Shown here one piece after another: positions 36,654-48,429 of a stretch of 64,000 nt of DNA; position 1 is the stretch's first letter; each line of letters opens with the position of its first letter. Both the position numbers and the translations under genes were made by a program. The notes below the pieces were generated by a model, which made no database searches, was not told the DNA's origin, and saw nothing but the letters and a program-made list of their open reading frames with translations. Source of the DNA: Sporolactobacillus shoreicorticis (GTDB taxonomy: Bacteria > Bacillota > Bacilli > Bacillales > Sporolactobacillaceae); assembly GCF_024125445.1 (NCBI RefSeq), contig NZ_JAMXWM010000009.1, positions 1 through 64,000 on the forward strand, read 5' to 3'.

Positions 36654-36971
36654 TCACCCCCGTGTTGATGGTCCGATCCTTTCGATCAGCTGGCCTGCGA
36701 AACCACTGTCCGTGACTGCAATAATCACCCGCGAAGGCTGACCGATCGCTTGGCCAAGCACCACTCTATCCGGCACGGTCAAAAGCGGAACGTGATAGTA
36801 GTTGCACTTATTCCTAATGGTCTTTTTTGTTCGCTCAGAAGCATCGGCAGATAGAAGAACTGCCTCAGCCTTGTTCTGACGAATCAAACGCAGTACGGTC
36901 TCCTCGCCTGAACTTACTTTTCCTGCCCGCTGTGCGAGTCCCAGATACTGCGGCCACCCATTACTGGACAT
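36654..36971 (-). CDS. ylxQ: YlxQ, ribosomal L7Ae-like RNA-binding protein
   Basis: A 105-residue protein of the L7Ae/L30e family, with [37 protein letters not shown] and a middle with CNYYHVPLL. Family members bind kink-turn RNA. It overlaps the ylxR end by 11 bases, with a weak ribosome binding site, so it is probably translated by coupling. Conserved between nusA/ylxR and infB. Confidence 0.92.
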   Translation of the reverse strand: MSSNGWPQYLGLAQRAGKVSSGEETVLRLIRQNKAEAVLLSADASERTKKTIRNKCNYYHVPLLTVPDRVVLGQAIGQPSRVIIAVTDSGFAGQLIERIGPSTRG

Positions 36972-37245
36972 CGGCCGTATGTGTCTTCAAATAATCAAAC
37001 ATCTCATCAAAAACATGTTCAGGCACCGAAACACCCAGTTGTCTGGAGAGCAGGTTTTTATTTTTGGCTTTCTGAACACACTCAGCTTTCTTAGAGAGAT
37101 AGGCACCGCGTCCATTCTTCTTTCCGGTCAAATCGAGGAAAACTTCTCCTTCAGGAGAACGAACGATACGGAAAAGTCCCTTTTTTTCAATTGATTCCTG
37201 ACAGGCAATGCATTTGCGCAACGGAATTTTTCGCTGTTTCGGCAT
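36961..37245 (-). CDS. ylxR: YlxR family protein (DUF448)
   Basis: A 94-residue basic protein with KQRKIPLRKCIACQE and GRGAYLSKKAECVQKAKNKNLLSRQLG, matching the YlxR/RNA-binding DUF448 family (91 residues in B. subtilis). In B. subtilis and Synechocystis the family has been linked to RNase P and to gene regulation. The start is ATG 37245 with AAGGAGG 8 bases upstream; the open frame extends into nusA. Confidence 0.92.
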   Translation of the reverse strand: MPKQRKIPLRKCIACQESIEKKGLFRIVRSPEGEVFLDLTGKKNGRGAYLSKKAECVQKAKNKNLLSRQLGVSVPEHVFDEMFDYLKTHTADVQ

Positions 37246-37258
37246 TAAAATAGCCTCC

Positions 37259-38404
37259 TTAGCCTTGCTCGTTTTCAGATGAATTCTCAGAATCTGCCGG
37301 CGTATCAATCAAATCCTCAGCCTGAACTTCGTCAACTTCTGAAAAAGATTCATCATCAAAAAGGCCGATTTCTTCAGCTTCGGACTCACTTTTTATGTCA
37401 ATTTTCCATCCAGTCAATTTCGCAGCTAAACGAGCATTTTGTCCACGTTTGCCAATGGCAAGTGAGAGCTGATAGTCAGGAACGACAACAGTTGTCGCTT
37501 TTTCCTTTTCATTGACAATCACTTTAACCACTTTTGAAGGACTCAATGCATTTGCGACATACGTTACCGGATCTTCCGACCAGCGTACAATATCAATTTT
37601 CTCGCCCTTCAGTTCGTTAACGATCGTTTGAACACGAGCACCTTTCTGACCGACGCAGGCACCTACAGCATCAACTGCCGGATCGGCCGCATGGACAGCA
37701 ATTTTCGAACGATCCCCTGCTTCTCGAGATATTGACTTGATTTCTACGGTCCCATCATAGATTTCCGGAACTTCAAGTTCAAACAGACGTTTTAACAGAC
37801 CGGGATGGGTTCTTGATACAGTAATCATCGGTCCTTTTTTAGCATCTTCTACCTTGGTCAAATAAACCTTGATGCGATCGTGCGGACGATAGGTTTCATT
37901 CGGCATTTGTTCGGTTTGCGGAAGCAGCGCTTCAACACGACCCAAATCCACATAAATAAATCGATGATCGATTCTTTGAACGATTCCGGTCATGATATCA
38001 TCTTCGCGATCAATAAACTCTGAAAAGATCACACCGCGTTCAGCTTCGCGTACACGCTGGGTAACGACCTGTTTTGCTGTTTGTGCGGCAATCCGGCCAA
38101 AGTTGCGCGGGGTCACTTCGATTTCAACAGTGTCACCGATCTGATAATGAGGATTTAATCCCTTTGCCTGCTCCAGTGAAATTTGCAAATTATTATTTTC
38201 GACTGCTTCAACGATTTCTTTTCGGGCATATACCTTGATTTGTCCTAGACCTTCATTAATATCTACCCGCACATTCTGCGCCTGATCAAAATTTCGTTTG
38301 TACGCGGAAATCAGTGCAGCTTCCAAAGCATCCAGCAAGACTTCCTTGCTGATCCCTTTATCTTTTTCCAGTGCGGTGAGCGCTTCTAATAAATCACTGC
38401 TCAT
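37259..38404 (-). CDS. nusA: Transcription elongation factor NusA
   Basis: NusA binds RNA polymerase and modulates pausing, termination and antitermination. The 381-residue product has the N-terminal domain (LEALTALEKDKGISKEVLLDALEAALISAYKRNF), an S1 domain (about 130-200), two KH domains (GACVGQKGARVQTIVNEL and LAIGKRGQNARLAAKLTGW) and a short acidic tail (SEVDEVQAEDLIDTPADSEN). It lies after rimP and starts the conserved nusA operon. Confidence 0.97.
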   Translation of the reverse strand: MSSDLLEALTALEKDKGISKEVLLDALEAALISAYKRNFDQAQNVRVDINEGLGQIKVYARKEIVEAVENNNLQISLEQAKGLNPHYQIGDTVEIEVTPRNFGRIAAQTAKQVVTQRVREAERGVIFSEFIDREDDIMTGIVQRIDHRFIYVDLGRVEALLPQTEQMPNETYRPHDRIKVYLTKVEDAKKGPMITVSRTHPGLLKRLFELEVPEIYDGTVEIKSISREAGDRSKIAVHAADPAVDAVGACVGQKGARVQTIVNELKGEKIDIVRWSEDPVTYVANALSPSKVVKVIVNEKEKATTVVVPDYQLSLAIGKRGQNARLAAKLTGWKIDIKSESEAEEIGLFDDESFSEVDEVQAEDLIDTPADSENSSENEQG

Positions 38405-38436
38405 TTTGTTCTCCCCTTTTTCTCGGCAGTTCTATA

Positions 38437-38907
38437 CTAAAAAATGATCGCAAGTCTGCTGCTCGCAATCTTGTCAAAGGGGAGAGTTACATGATTCACT
38501 CTCGTTTTGTTCTTGATTGCGAGTACCACAAAATCCTTGTTTACTTCAGTCAGGTTGCCTTCAAATACTTTGGCACCATCAATAGGTTCATAGGTGGTCA
38601 GACGGACATCTTTTCCCACAGCTTTCTCGAAGTCTCCGAACTTCTTCAACGGGCGCTCTGCACCTGGTGAAGACACTTCAAGAAAGTAAGCTTCTTTTAT
38701 CGGATCTTTCTCATCGAGAACTTCACTCAGTTTTTCGCTGACAACCGCGCACGTATCCAGATCGACGCCTTGAGGAGTATCAATAAAAACGCGTAAGAAA
38801 AGGTTTTTTCCCTCTTTGACGTACTCAATATCAACGAGTTCCAGATTCATTTCGCGCAAAATCGGGGAAATCAAGTCATCTGTCATCTTCGCGATAACGC
38901 TAGCCAT
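38437..38907 (-). CDS. rimP: Ribosome maturation factor RimP
   Basis: RimP helps assemble the 30S subunit. The product of about 156 residues has [45 protein letters not shown] and then [17 protein letters not shown], the family core. The start is ATG 38907, six bases after AAGGAGG; the frame is open a further 27 codons upstream. It is first in the operon with nusA, behind the polC terminator. Confidence 0.95.
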   Translation of the reverse strand: MASVIAKMTDDLISPILREMNLELVDIEYVKEGKNLFLRVFIDTPQGVDLDTCAVVSEKLSEVLDEKDPIKEAYFLEVSSPGAERPLKKFGDFEKAVGKDVRLTTYEPIDGAKVFEGNLTEVNKDFVVLAIKNKTRVNHVTLPFDKIASSRLAIIF

Positions 38908-38929
38908 TTTCAGCCTCCTTTTGAAAATG

Positions 38930-38954
38930 AAAGAGTGGGAATTTCCCACTCTTT
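38930..38954 (-). terminator. Hairpin terminator after polC
   Basis: A perfect 11-bp stem (AAAGAGTGGGA/TCCCACTCTTT) with a three-base loop, followed by a modest T-rich tract. It lies between polC and rimP. Confidence 0.65.
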
Positions 38955-39028
38955 GCAGACGAACTATTTCCAGTATTTCCATAAACACTATATCATACCC
39001 ATCTGCTCAAGGCAAGAAAACCATGGTG

Positions 39029-42000
39029 TCAGAAGAGCGACAGCTGGTTCGCATCAGGCATGCCGTCCAGGCAGCCTTGATCGTCAAGAAATTCAAGAAC
39101 CGTCTTCGATATTTTTGCCCTTCGCTGCAGATCCTCTTTCGACAAAAATTCGCCATCTTCCCTTGCTTTGGCGATTGCTTTTGCAGCGTTTGTGCCGACA
39201 CCAGGAATCGCATTAAAAGGTGGAATGAGCGTATCACCTTCAACAAGAAAACGCATCGCGTCTGATCGGTAAAGATCAACTGATTGGAAACTGAGACCGC
39301 GTTCGCACATTTCCAGTGCAACTTCCAAGACAGTTAACAAGCTCTTCTCTTTAGGAAGTGCGTCATTACCCTTCTTCTCAATTTCATCCATCTTGAGCTG
39401 AATTGCATCAGATCCGCGTTTCATGACATTGACATCAAAATCATCAGCCCGAACCGTAAAATAGGTTGCATAAAATAAGACAGGATAATGTACCTTAAAA
39501 TAGGAAATACGAATCGCCATCAAAACATAGGCGGTTGCGTGCGCTTTTGGAAACATGTATTTTATTTTAAGGCATGAATCCATATACCAGCTTGGTACAT
39601 TATTTTCCTTCATTTCAGAAATCCATTCGTCATTAAGTCCTTTACCTTTTCGCACAGACTCCATGATTTTAAATGCATGAGACGGTTCAAGTCCCTGGTG
39701 CATTAAATCAATCATAATGTCGTCACGACAGGAAATAACATCGCGAAGGACGCAGGTTCCGTCTTCAATCAGTACCTGAGCATTACCCAACCAAACATCG
39801 GTTCCGTGTGACAGTCCTGAAATCTGCACCAGTTCGGCGAAGGTTGTCGGCTTCGTGTCCTCAAGCATCTGACGCACAAACCGCGTGCCGAATTCCGGAA
39901 TGCCCAAGGTTCCTGTTTTGCAGCGAATTTGTTCACCGGTAACACCAAGCGACTCAGTCGAATTGAAAATCTTCATGACTTCTTTGTCATCAGTCGGTAT
40001 TGTTTTTGGGTCAATGCCGCTTAAATCCTGAAGCATCCGGATCACGGTCGGATCATCGTGTCCGAGAATATCAAGTTTCAGTATATTATCATGAATCGAA
40101 TGAAAATCAAAGTGAGTTGTTTTCCATTCCGCTGTCTTATCATCGGCCGGAAATTGAACCGGTGTAAAGTCGAAAATTTCCATGTCACGCGGAACAACAA
40201 CGATTCCGCCGGGATGCTGACCGGTTGTGCGCTTTGCTCCCGTACAGCCTGCCGCAAGTCTGTCGCGTTCTGCACTTCTGAAACTTGCACCTGTATCTTC
40301 TTCATAACCTTTAACATAACCGTAAGCTGTTTTATCCGCAATGGTACCGATTGTACCGGCGCGGAATACCTTATCCTCACCAAAAAGCACTTTTGTATAA
40401 TTATGGGCGACCGGCTGATAATCCCCCGAAAAGTTCAAATCAATATCAGGCACTTTATCCCCTTTAAAGCCAAGGAATGTTTCAAAAGGTATGTCATGCC
40501 CTTCTTTTTTCATTGCCGTTCCGCATTCAGGACATGCCTTATCCGGTAAATCAAAACCGCAGGCCACAGATCCATCGGTGAAAAATTCAACATGATGGCA
40601 TGAAGGACATAGATAATGCGGCGGCAGCGGGTTGACTTCGGTAATTTCAAGCATCGTCGCAACTAAGGAAGAACCGACCGATCCACGCGATCCGACCAGA
40701 TAACCGTCGGAAAGCGACTTTTTCACAAGTTTGTGGGCAATGAGATAAATAACAGAAAATCCGTGACCAATAATACTTTTCAACTCTTTATCGAGCCGCT
40801 TTTCCACAAGTTCTGGGAGTTGTTCTCCATAAAGGGCGTGTGCACGGCCATATGTTTTTTCCTTTACTTCATCCTCAGCCCCGTCAATTGTCGGTGTGTA
40901 AAGCTTATCTTTTACCGGCAGCACATTTTCAATCTGATCTGCGATTGCATTCGGGTTGTCCACAACGACCTGTTCGGCCTTTTCTTCTCCCAAAAAGCTC
41001 ATGCACTCAAGCATTTCATCGGTTGTCCGAAAATGAACATCCGGCTGGGTCTGTCGATTAAGTGGATTAGCAGCTTGAGAAGTGATCAGGATCTTTCGGT
41101 AAATTTTGTCATGTTCATCAAGATAGTGTACATCTCCGGTTGCGACAACCGGTTTATTCATTTTTTCGCCAAGTTTTACCAACTTGATCATAACGTCTTT
41201 AAGTGCAAGTTCATCGCGAACAATGCCTTTTTCAACGAGATGCTGATAGTTGGACGGAGGTTGAATTTCAATATAATCATAGAATTCGGCAACCTTCTCG
41301 GCAAGTTCAGCAGATTTTTGCATCATTGTCTCGAACAATTCACCTTTGTCACATCCTGATCCCACAAGCAGCCCTTCACGGTATTTGCTTAACACGGATC
41401 GTGGGATTCTTGGTACACGGAAAAAGTATTGAACATGTGCGATTGAAATTAATTTATACAGATTTTTTAGACCCGTCTGATTCTTGACGAGTAGAATGAT
41501 ATGAGAGGGACGGATACGATCCATGTTCCCCTTGCCAAGGTTATCGTTGAGCTGATCATGATAAATCATTCCCTTTTCGGCGGCGTCCTTCAGCATCTTC
41601 CAGGCAAGATAGCCGGTTGCCTCAGTATCATAAATCGCACGGTGGTGATGAGTCAATTCAATATTAAAGGCTTTGCATAACGTATCCAGTTTATGGTTTT
41701 TAAACTCCGGGTAAAGAAAACGGCCCAGTTCAAGAGTGTCAATGACCGGATTTGCAGCCTTGTCATGTCCTAATTTCTGATAAGCAGTATTCAAAAAGCC
41801 CATGTCAAAAGTTGCGTTATGTGCAACAAGAATCGCATCGCCAGCAAAAGTTTTGAATTCTTCAACCACTTGATCTGCATCTGGAGCGTCCGCCAGCATC
41901 TCATCAGTGATGCTGGTCAGCTCGATGATTTTCTGCGGCAACGGATGATGCGGATTGGCGAATTGATCAAATTTCTCTAATACTTCGCCATTTTTTATCT

Positions 42001-43339
42001 TAACTGCCGCAAGTTCAATAATCGTGTCGTAAACCGCAGATAAACCTGTCGTCTCCACGTCGAATACGACGTATGTATCATCTGAGAGCAGGCGATGTGC
42101 CATATTATAGGCAATCGGCACGCCATCATCGATCAAATTTGCTTCAATCCCGTATAATATCTTTATTCCGTTCTTTTGACCGGCAGAATAGGCTTCGGGA
42201 TAAGATTGTGCAACGCCATGGTCGGTGATCGCGATGGCTCGATGTCCCCACTGTTTTGCACGTTTGATTAACGCTGAAGCCGAGACAACAGCATCCATTT
42301 GGCTCATCACCGTATGCGCATGAAGTTCCACACGTTTCTGTCCTTCAGGCGCTGTATCTTCTTTTTTAACAGGCTCGATCTCTTCAATATCATTGGCAAT
42401 CATGACCAAATCTCTGACGAAGCTGTCATTTTGCACACCTCCGCGCACTTTAACCCATAGGCCCTTTTTGAGGTTGCCAAACTTTGCCGCATCCTCCTTG
42501 TCTCGTGAAAAAACCTTGACCATAAGTGAATCGGTATAATCGGTCACTTTAAAAAGTAATAGGGTGCGGCCGCTGCGCAGTTCTCTTGTTTCCGAATCAA
42601 AAACATATCCTTGAATTGTGATTCGCCGTTCTTCGTCCTGAATTGTTTCAATGGACACAGGCTCATCGTGAATATCATAGCCGATTTTAAATGGCCCAGA
42701 ATCAACGCTGACGGATACATCTTCTGCATCCTTCTTCTTCTGATGTTCAATCATCGCTTGAACCACTTTTTGCTGATCTTCTGCCTCTCGCTGTTTGACG
42801 AATAAATCATAACCTTTTGACCGGTCCTCAGAATTAATCTTTATATCCAACAGGATCGGAGGGAATCCAAAAACGCGAAGTTTTTCATTTAAAGCTTTAG
42901 GTATTTTACGTTTTAGCAGACCTGCTTCCGTTTCACTGTTTACAGTAAAGATCAGCTGCCGATCTTGAAGCACCGGCCGCTGCCTGCCTAAACACATTTT
43001 TAACGCAGGAAACTCCTGACTTAGCTCCTGACTAATCAGAGTCCAATAATCGGCAAAGTTTTGATTGGCACCCTCAAATTTGCGCGCTTGAATGGTGAAC
43101 GTGACTTGAGATACAACCGTTTGAAAATGCTTTTGAAGATGGGCTGCCAGCCATTCATATACTTGAAATGGCAGAATATCATCAAGCATTAAGTCAAAAT
43201 GCCATCGTTTCTCTGAGCGAAAAACAGATAATTTCTCGATTTCACCATGCTTAAAGTAGGAATTCGTCCATTCCTGCGGTGCTTCAATATGATCGAGAAG
43301 CATCGCAAAGCGCTCCATCTTGGATGTTGCATCATGCAT
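39029..43339 (-). CDS. polC: DNA polymerase III alpha subunit, PolC type
   Basis: PolC is the replicative polymerase with proofreading of low-GC Gram-positives. The 1436-residue protein has an OB-fold region ([19 protein letters not shown]), the PHP domain with [18 protein letters not shown] around 340, an inserted DnaQ-like exonuclease with [12 protein letters not shown] around 425 and a Zn-binding segment (CPSCHHVEF to [22 protein letters not shown]) near 930-960. The palm domain has [16 protein letters not shown], and the tail has a helix-hairpin-helix ([14 protein letters not shown]). The ATG at 43339 has AAGGAG 10 bases upstream. A terminator follows. Confidence 0.98.
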   Translation of the reverse strand: MHDATSKMERFAMLLDHIEAPQEWTNSYFKHGEIEKLSVFRSEKRWHFDLMLDDILPFQVYEWLAAHLQKHFQTVVSQVTFTIQARKFEGANQNFADYWTLISQELSQEFPALKMCLGRQRPVLQDRQLIFTVNSETEAGLLKRKIPKALNEKLRVFGFPPILLDIKINSEDRSKGYDLFVKQREAEDQQKVVQAMIEHQKKKDAEDVSVSVDSGPFKIGYDIHDEPVSIETIQDEERRITIQGYVFDSETRELRSGRTLLLFKVTDYTDSLMVKVFSRDKEDAAKFGNLKKGLWVKVRGGVQNDSFVRDLVMIANDIEEIEPVKKEDTAPEGQKRVELHAHTVMSQMDAVVSASALIKRAKQWGHRAIAITDHGVAQSYPEAYSAGQKNGIKILYGIEANLIDDGVPIAYNMAHRLLSDDTYVVFDVETTGLSAVYDTIIELAAVKIKNGEVLEKFDQFANPHHPLPQKIIELTSITDEMLADAPDADQVVEEFKTFAGDAILVAHNATFDMGFLNTAYQKLGHDKAANPVIDTLELGRFLYPEFKNHKLDTLCKAFNIELTHHHRAIYDTEATGYLAWKMLKDAAEKGMIYHDQLNDNLGKGNMDRIRPSHIILLVKNQTGLKNLYKLISIAHVQYFFRVPRIPRSVLSKYREGLLVGSGCDKGELFETMMQKSAELAEKVAEFYDYIEIQPPSNYQHLVEKGIVRDELALKDVMIKLVKLGEKMNKPVVATGDVHYLDEHDKIYRKILITSQAANPLNRQTQPDVHFRTTDEMLECMSFLGEEKAEQVVVDNPNAIADQIENVLPVKDKLYTPTIDGAEDEVKEKTYGRAHALYGEQLPELVEKRLDKELKSIIGHGFSVIYLIAHKLVKKSLSDGYLVGSRGSVGSSLVATMLEITEVNPLPPHYLCPSCHHVEFFTDGSVACGFDLPDKACPECGTAMKKEGHDIPFETFLGFKGDKVPDIDLNFSGDYQPVAHNYTKVLFGEDKVFRAGTIGTIADKTAYGYVKGYEEDTGASFRSAERDRLAAGCTGAKRTTGQHPGGIVVVPRDMEIFDFTPVQFPADDKTAEWKTTHFDFHSIHDNILKLDILGHDDPTVIRMLQDLSGIDPKTIPTDDKEVMKIFNSTESLGVTGEQIRCKTGTLGIPEFGTRFVRQMLEDTKPTTFAELVQISGLSHGTDVWLGNAQVLIEDGTCVLRDVISCRDDIMIDLMHQGLEPSHAFKIMESVRKGKGLNDEWISEMKENNVPSWYMDSCLKIKYMFPKAHATAYVLMAIRISYFKVHYPVLFYATYFTVRADDFDVNVMKRGSDAIQLKMDEIEKKGNDALPKEKSLLTVLEVALEMCERGLSFQSVDLYRSDAMRFLVEGDTLIPPFNAIPGVGTNAAKAIAKAREDGEFLSKEDLQRRAKISKTVLEFLDDQGCLDGMPDANQLSLF

Positions 43340-43454
43340 TAATCCCCATCTCCTTTCTCTATAATTCTACTAAAACGTGCAAGAGATTGCCATTAACTAT
43401 CCATTTTATATTGCCAACTGCGAAGCAATTGACAATCATGTTTCATAGATTCCA

Positions 43455-43488
43455 GAAATAAAAAAGGAGCACAGAAGGCTCCTTAAAA
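43455..43488 (-). terminator. Terminator after proS
   Basis: An AAGGAGC/GCTCCTT stem with a seven-base loop and a T-rich tail on the minus strand. Confidence 0.75.
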
Positions 43489-43497
43489 ATACAATCA

Positions 43498-45141
43498 TTA
43501 ATCGAGTGTCTCTAATAAATCGCTGATTGCTGAGGCCATTTCGCTTATCGAGGTCTCAACACGTTCTTTTTCTCTGCGCGCAGCAAGTTCAATGATATTT
43601 TCAGCTGCTTTTTTCCCAACAATCACCTGAACCGGGCAGCCAATGAGCTCACTATCGGCAAATTTAACACCCGGCCGTTCTCTACGATCATCCCAGAGTA
43701 CATCATAGCCCTGATTCAGAAGCTGCTGATAAAGTTGATCGGATAATTTAAACTGTTCCTCATTTTTCGGATTGACTGTAATCAAATGAATGGTGAACGG
43801 TGCTAATGATTTAGGCCAAATCATTCCATTATCGTCATGATACTGTTCGCAGACAGCAGAAAGTGTCCTAGAAACTCCAATTCCGTAGCAGCCCATAATA
43901 AGCGGTTTCGCCTTTCCATCGGCATCTAAATACGTTGCATTCATCGCTTCAGAATATTTTGTCCCAAGTTTGAACACCTGACCAATTTCAATTCCTCGCG
44001 CAAATTTTATGATGCCTTGTCCGTCTGGTGACAGATCGCCTTCTTTAATAAATCGCAAATCATCATACTGCTGAATAGACAGGTCGCGATCAGGGTCAAG
44101 ATGAAAATAAGTCGCATCCTCAGTTTTATTGTAAAAAGCGGTACGAGAAAGATGTTTCAAGGCATTATCAGCAAAAATAAGAACATCTTTCTCAGGGTTG
44201 ATTGGGTCCGGATTTACATCTTCAAGCGGTTCAATTAAATCCGTGTTGAGCACATTCTTAACCTTAACGTCATTGATTTCATCTTCAGCTTTTATGAATA
44301 CAACAACAGTATCTGTTCGTGTTTTAAACCAGTGTGCAGCAATCTTAATATCTCCGGAAATTTCTTGATTCCCGGATACCTTTTCCAGAGGCAGTGAATC
44401 ACCTTTTTCAGATCCATCCGTCTCAAGCACCGCAGCCATTTCTAAATTGGCCGCATAATCGGAGCTGTCAGAATAAGCAATCGTGTCTTCGCCAATATCG
44501 GCCAATGCTTGAAATTCATGCGTATCCTTACCTCCGATCGCACCAGAATCTGCCAGCACTGCACGATATTTCAGCCCACACCGTTCAAAGATTCTGCAGT
44601 AAGCATGATACATATCCCAATAGGCCTTGTCCAAGCTTTCTGCCGAATCATGGAATGTATAGGCATCCTTCATGATAAATTCGCGTCCACGAAGCAAACC
44701 GAAACGCGGCCTTTTTTCATCCCGAAATTTCGTTTGAATCTGATAGACACTCATAGGCAGCTTCTTGTAAGAATTAAGAAAATCCCGAACTAAACTTGTA
44801 ATCAATTCTTCACCTGTCGCACCGAGCGCAAAATAACGACCGTGGCGATCCTTGAGTCTCATTAATTCAGGACCATATACATCCCATCGTCCCGTCTCAT
44901 GCCATAATTCTGCGGGCTGCATGGCCGGCATTAACAATTCCTGTGAACCTGTGCCATCCATTTCCTCGCGAATAATGGTTTCAATTTTTTTAATGATTTT
45001 ATAACCGAGCGGCAAGTAAGAATAGATGCCGGCCGCATTCTGACGAATAAAGCCCCCGCGAAGCAGAAGCCGATGGCTTGCAGATTCGGCATCAGCCGGC
45101 TTCTCCTTCATCGTAGGAATGAACATCTGGCTCTGTTTCAT
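43498..45141 (-). CDS. proS: Prolyl-tRNA synthetase (bacterial type)
   Basis: ProS charges tRNA-Pro. The product of about 547 residues begins KQSQMFIPTMKEKPADAESASHRLLLRGGFIR and has class II motif 2 (TKFRDEKRPRFGLLRGREFIMKDAYTFH). A YbaK-like INS editing domain is inserted in the middle (about 225-390). Class II motif 3 (LIMGCYGIGVSRTLSAV) and an anticodon-binding domain follow. The start is ATG 45141, six bases after GAGGTGG; the frame extends 15 codons upstream without a site. It is placed after rseP and before polC. Confidence 0.96.
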   Translation of the reverse strand: MKQSQMFIPTMKEKPADAESASHRLLLRGGFIRQNAAGIYSYLPLGYKIIKKIETIIREEMDGTGSQELLMPAMQPAELWHETGRWDVYGPELMRLKDRHGRYFALGATGEELITSLVRDFLNSYKKLPMSVYQIQTKFRDEKRPRFGLLRGREFIMKDAYTFHDSAESLDKAYWDMYHAYCRIFERCGLKYRAVLADSGAIGGKDTHEFQALADIGEDTIAYSDSSDYAANLEMAAVLETDGSEKGDSLPLEKVSGNQEISGDIKIAAHWFKTRTDTVVVFIKAEDEINDVKVKNVLNTDLIEPLEDVNPDPINPEKDVLIFADNALKHLSRTAFYNKTEDATYFHLDPDRDLSIQQYDDLRFIKEGDLSPDGQGIIKFARGIEIGQVFKLGTKYSEAMNATYLDADGKAKPLIMGCYGIGVSRTLSAVCEQYHDDNGMIWPKSLAPFTIHLITVNPKNEEQFKLSDQLYQQLLNQGYDVLWDDRRERPGVKFADSELIGCPVQVIVGKKAAENIIELAARREKERVETSISEMASAISDLLETLD

Positions 45142-45189
45142 TGTTAACCACCTCAAATCGTTGGAATCATTTTTTCCGTCAACCATTTA

Positions 45190-46452
45190 CTAACGTGTAA
45201 AAAGGTTCTGCAGGTCATTCCACGTCACAAGCAGCATCAGCAGCATGAGAAATGCAAAACCGATAAAATGAACAAGCGCTTCCTTTTGAGGCTCAACAGG
45301 CTTGCCGCGCAGAGCCTCAATAATGAGAAATAAGAGCCGGCCGCCATCAAGTGCAGGAAGCGGCAACAGGTTAATGACAGCTAAATTAACACTGAGAAAA
45401 GCAGTCCAGTTTAATACGAAGAACAATCCTTGGGAAACCACTTCACCTGTTGCGTTATAAATACCGACAGGACCTGCCAAGTTATTCAAATTGAAACCGC
45501 CGGTAACAAGCATTTTTAAACCGACAAATTCCATTTTAATCCAGTAATAAGTTTGGGTAAATCCGGCACCGACTGATCCGAGAAACGATTGGCGCGTCGG
45601 TTGGTAGACGCCAATTACTCCTTCAGCCTTCCCATTCTCACCTTTGCGCTGCCCGGTAATCAAATTCACTTGCTTCTGTTCTCCATCACGTTTAATCGTC
45701 ATATTTATTTTTTCTTTAGGGTGTTTTCCTACGTAACGAACAATATCATTCCAGCTGTTTGTCTGTTTTCCGTCGATCTCTAAAATGCGATCGCCGGCCA
45801 TAAGGCCGGATTTTTCAGCAGGGTAACCTTGGATCACTTTGCCTAGCTGAGGATCGGCCGATGGGACACCTTGTATACTGAAATAAATGACAAAGATGAC
45901 AACTGCCAAAATCAGATTCATAAACGGGCCGGCAAAAATAGTTAAAAAACGGGCCAGCAAAGGCTTCGAAGCAAACTGTCGATCACGCGGTGCAATTTGA
46001 AAATCTTGATTATCCGATACATACGTTGCATCTCGCTCAATAGCGTAACGGACGATCGGGCCCTCTTCTTCCTCATAGCCAGTGAGACAAAGTTCATTTT
46101 CCAAGTCGCAATGTTCAACAGTAATGAAGCGGGCATTTGGATATTTTTCAAGATGATCGCACACAATCCGTACGACACGATTGCGTTCATTCAGAAAAAA
46201 AGCAATATGCTGTCCGGGTTTAATCTCGATTTTTTCCGGATCTTCGCCCGCCATGCGCACATATCCGCCGATGGGAAGCAGCCTCAGCGTATAAACGGTT
46301 TCGCCTTTTTTGATCGCGAATAGTTTCGGACCAAAACCAATCGCGTATTCCCGGCACATAATACCGGAGCGTTTAGCGACGATCAAGTGCCCGAATTCAT
46401 GAATGGACACGAGCAATCCGAAAATGATAATAACGATAATCAAAGTTTCCAC
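45190..46452 (-). CDS. rseP: Site-2 intramembrane protease RseP/RasP
   Basis: RasP cleaves anti-sigma factors and FtsL, and clears remnant signal peptides. The 420-residue membrane protein has the zinc motif HEFGH (H18, E19, H22) in the first helix, a PDZ domain at about 190-265 (VIQGYPAEKSGLMAGDRILEIDGKQ) and the second zinc site with NLLPLPALDGGRLLFL at about 360. The segment at about 90-150 is typical of Bacillales. It lies between dxr and proS as in B. subtilis. Confidence 0.96.
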   Translation of the reverse strand: METLIIVIIIFGLLVSIHEFGHLIVAKRSGIMCREYAIGFGPKLFAIKKGETVYTLRLLPIGGYVRMAGEDPEKIEIKPGQHIAFFLNERNRVVRIVCDHLEKYPNARFITVEHCDLENELCLTGYEEEEGPIVRYAIERDATYVSDNQDFQIAPRDRQFASKPLLARFLTIFAGPFMNLILAVVIFVIYFSIQGVPSADPQLGKVIQGYPAEKSGLMAGDRILEIDGKQTNSWNDIVRYVGKHPKEKINMTIKRDGEQKQVNLITGQRKGENGKAEGVIGVYQPTRQSFLGSVGAGFTQTYYWIKMEFVGLKMLVTGGFNLNNLAGPVGIYNATGEVVSQGLFFVLNWTAFLSVNLAVINLLPLPALDGGRLLFLIIEALRGKPVEPQKEALVHFIGFAFLMLLMLLVTWNDLQNLFTR

Positions 46453-46472
46453 GAGCGAGACACCTCTGCCTT

Positions 46473-47621
46473 TTAATTTATTTGATTCATAACAAAAGCT
46501 CGGGTTTCCTTATCAACAGCTTCAATTGTCTCTAAATCAGGTGCTTTAATGAGTTGATGCTGTTCAAGAGCGCGTTCAACATAGCGTTCGATATCGAGAA
46601 ATGCTATTTTTTCCTGCAAAAACGCCTGAACTGCGATTTCATTCGCTGCATTCAATACAGTCGGCATCGACCCTCCGGCCTTGCCGGCTTGATAGGCTAA
46701 TGATACGCTTGGATAGCGTTGCATGTCCACTTTTTGAAAATGCAGGCTTCCGATTTCCCATAAATTTAATGGTTTTGTTTGACTCAGTTTAAGGCGGGAC
46801 GGATACGTGAGTGCATATTGAATCGGAACAAGCATACTTGGCAGACCCAGCTGTGCAATGACACTATGATCAGCATATTCAACTAATGAGTGAACAATAC
46901 TTTCTCTGTGAATAACCGTATCAATTTTTTCATAGGACATATCAAAGAGCCAATGGGCTTCAATGACTTCCAGACCCTTATTCATCATCGTTGCCGTATC
47001 AACCGTTATCTTTGCTCCCATCGACCAATTGGGATGATTCAGAGCATCTTTTATCGTTACGTCCACAAGATCTTCTCGTTTTTTATCTCTAAAACTTCCC
47101 CCGGAGGCGGTGAGGATGAGTCGCGATACCGCCGAACGATCCTGTCCCTGCATTGATTGAAAAATGGCCGAATGCTCACTGTCAATCGGAAGAATGGGAA
47201 CACTAAAATCTGCTGCCCGCTTCATCACCAAATGCCCCGCAGTAACCAAAGTCTCTTTATTTGCAAGACCAATCGTTTTCCCAGCTTCTATTGCCGCAAG
47301 TGTGGGTTCAAGCCCTACGCTGCCGAGAACAGCGTTTACGAAAAAATCGGCTTCTGGAAAAACAGCTGCTTCAATCATCCCCTCAATGCCATAAACGAGC
47401 CTGATCCCATCATCGAGCTGAATTTTCAATTTATCCGCAACCTGCTTATCCTTAACCGATACTAATTTAGGCCTGAATTCATGGATGAGTGGCAGAGCTG
47501 TATCGATGTTCTTACCAAATGCCAGCGCGGCAACTGAAAATTGATCCGTGTGTTCACGAACAACCTTTAGCGTCTGAATTCCAACCGATCCCGTTGCCCC
47601 CAGCAAGCTGATTTTCTTCAC
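46473..47621 (-). CDS. dxr: 1-deoxy-D-xylulose-5-phosphate reductoisomerase
   Basis: Dxr catalyses the first committed MEP pathway step towards isoprenoids. The product of about 382 residues has the NADPH motif [29 protein letters not shown], the metal and substrate site [16 protein letters not shown], and [29 protein letters not shown]. The start is GTG 47621, eight bases after GAGGAGG; the longer frame overlaps cdsA. Together with uppS and cdsA it supplies lipid precursors. Confidence 0.97.
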   Translation of the reverse strand: MKKISLLGATGSVGIQTLKVVREHTDQFSVAALAFGKNIDTALPLIHEFRPKLVSVKDKQVADKLKIQLDDGIRLVYGIEGMIEAAVFPEADFFVNAVLGSVGLEPTLAAIEAGKTIGLANKETLVTAGHLVMKRAADFSVPILPIDSEHSAIFQSMQGQDRSAVSRLILTASGGSFRDKKREDLVDVTIKDALNHPNWSMGAKITVDTATMMNKGLEVIEAHWLFDMSYEKIDTVIHRESIVHSLVEYADHSVIAQLGLPSMLVPIQYALTYPSRLKLSQTKPLNLWEIGSLHFQKVDMQRYPSVSLAYQAGKAGGSMPTVLNAANEIAVQAFLQEKIAFLDIERYVERALEQHQLIKAPDLETIEAVDKETRAFVMNQIN

Positions 47622-47634
47622 AATACAAACCTCC

Positions 47635-48429
47635 TCATCCAATAAATCCCAATACATAGAGTAACGGAAGTACAAAGATCAAACTGTCAAATCGATCCAG
47701 CATGCCGCCATGACCCGGTAAAATCGTACCCGAATCCTTTACATCATAGAACCGTTTAATCGCCGATTCCACCAAATCACCAAGTTGTCCGAATAATGAG
47801 ATGAGCAAAGCAACCGCAAATAACATCAGCCATGACCCGAATAGCAGATGACTTCCAATAATCAGCTGAAAAAGTGCCGCCACAAGTAAAGCGGCAATTA
47901 CTGCCCCAATCGAGCCTTCTCTAGTTTTATTTGGACTGATGTATGGCGCAAGTTTATTTTTGCCCAGTTTGCGTCCTACAAAGTAGGCTCCGCTGTCCGT
48001 TGTCCAAATAATAATTTGAACAAATAGGGCAAGGGCAAGACTGTCGAAACGAATGCGGACAAGTAATTGGAACGGAATACTTATGTAAAAAACGGCAAGA
48101 AACAGGTAGGCAGATCGGGCAAATGAAAAACGATTTTTAGTCACAACGTTAAAACTTACGAACAAAAGCGCCAAAAATACAATCAGCTTTGGCCAGATGA
48201 AATGAAAAATAGTCGGAGAGATCCACTCACCGCAGACAATGACTGCCACGGCTAATGCACCGGTAAGAACTTCCGGCGAATAGGCGGACAGTTTATTCAT
48301 TTCAGCAAGCTCAAGATAACTGATTACAGCTATTGCCGCTGCAAGAAGCGCAAAAGGAATGGAACCGATCCACAACAAAGCAAGATAGAAAGCACCCGCC
48401 AAAGTCCCTGTAATCACTCTTTGTTTCAA
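47635..48429 (-). CDS. cdsA: Phosphatidate cytidylyltransferase
   Basis: CdsA makes CDP-diacylglycerol, the substrate of pgsA elsewhere in this window. The 264-residue protein has about seven or eight membrane helices and the family signature near the C-terminus ([19 protein letters not shown]). The TTG start overlaps the uppS stop by four bases (TTGA), so the pair is translationally coupled. Confidence 0.96.
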   Translation of the reverse strand: MKQRVITGTLAGAFYLALLWIGSIPFALLAAAIAVISYLELAEMNKLSAYSPEVLTGALAVAVIVCGEWISPTIFHFIWPKLIVFLALLFVSFNVVTKNRFSFARSAYLFLAVFYISIPFQLLVRIRFDSLALALFVQIIIWTTDSGAYFVGRKLGKNKLAPYISPNKTREGSIGAVIAALLVAALFQLIIGSHLLFGSWLMLFAVALLISLFGQLGDLVESAIKRFYDVKDSGTILPGHGGMLDRFDSLIFVLPLLYVLGFIG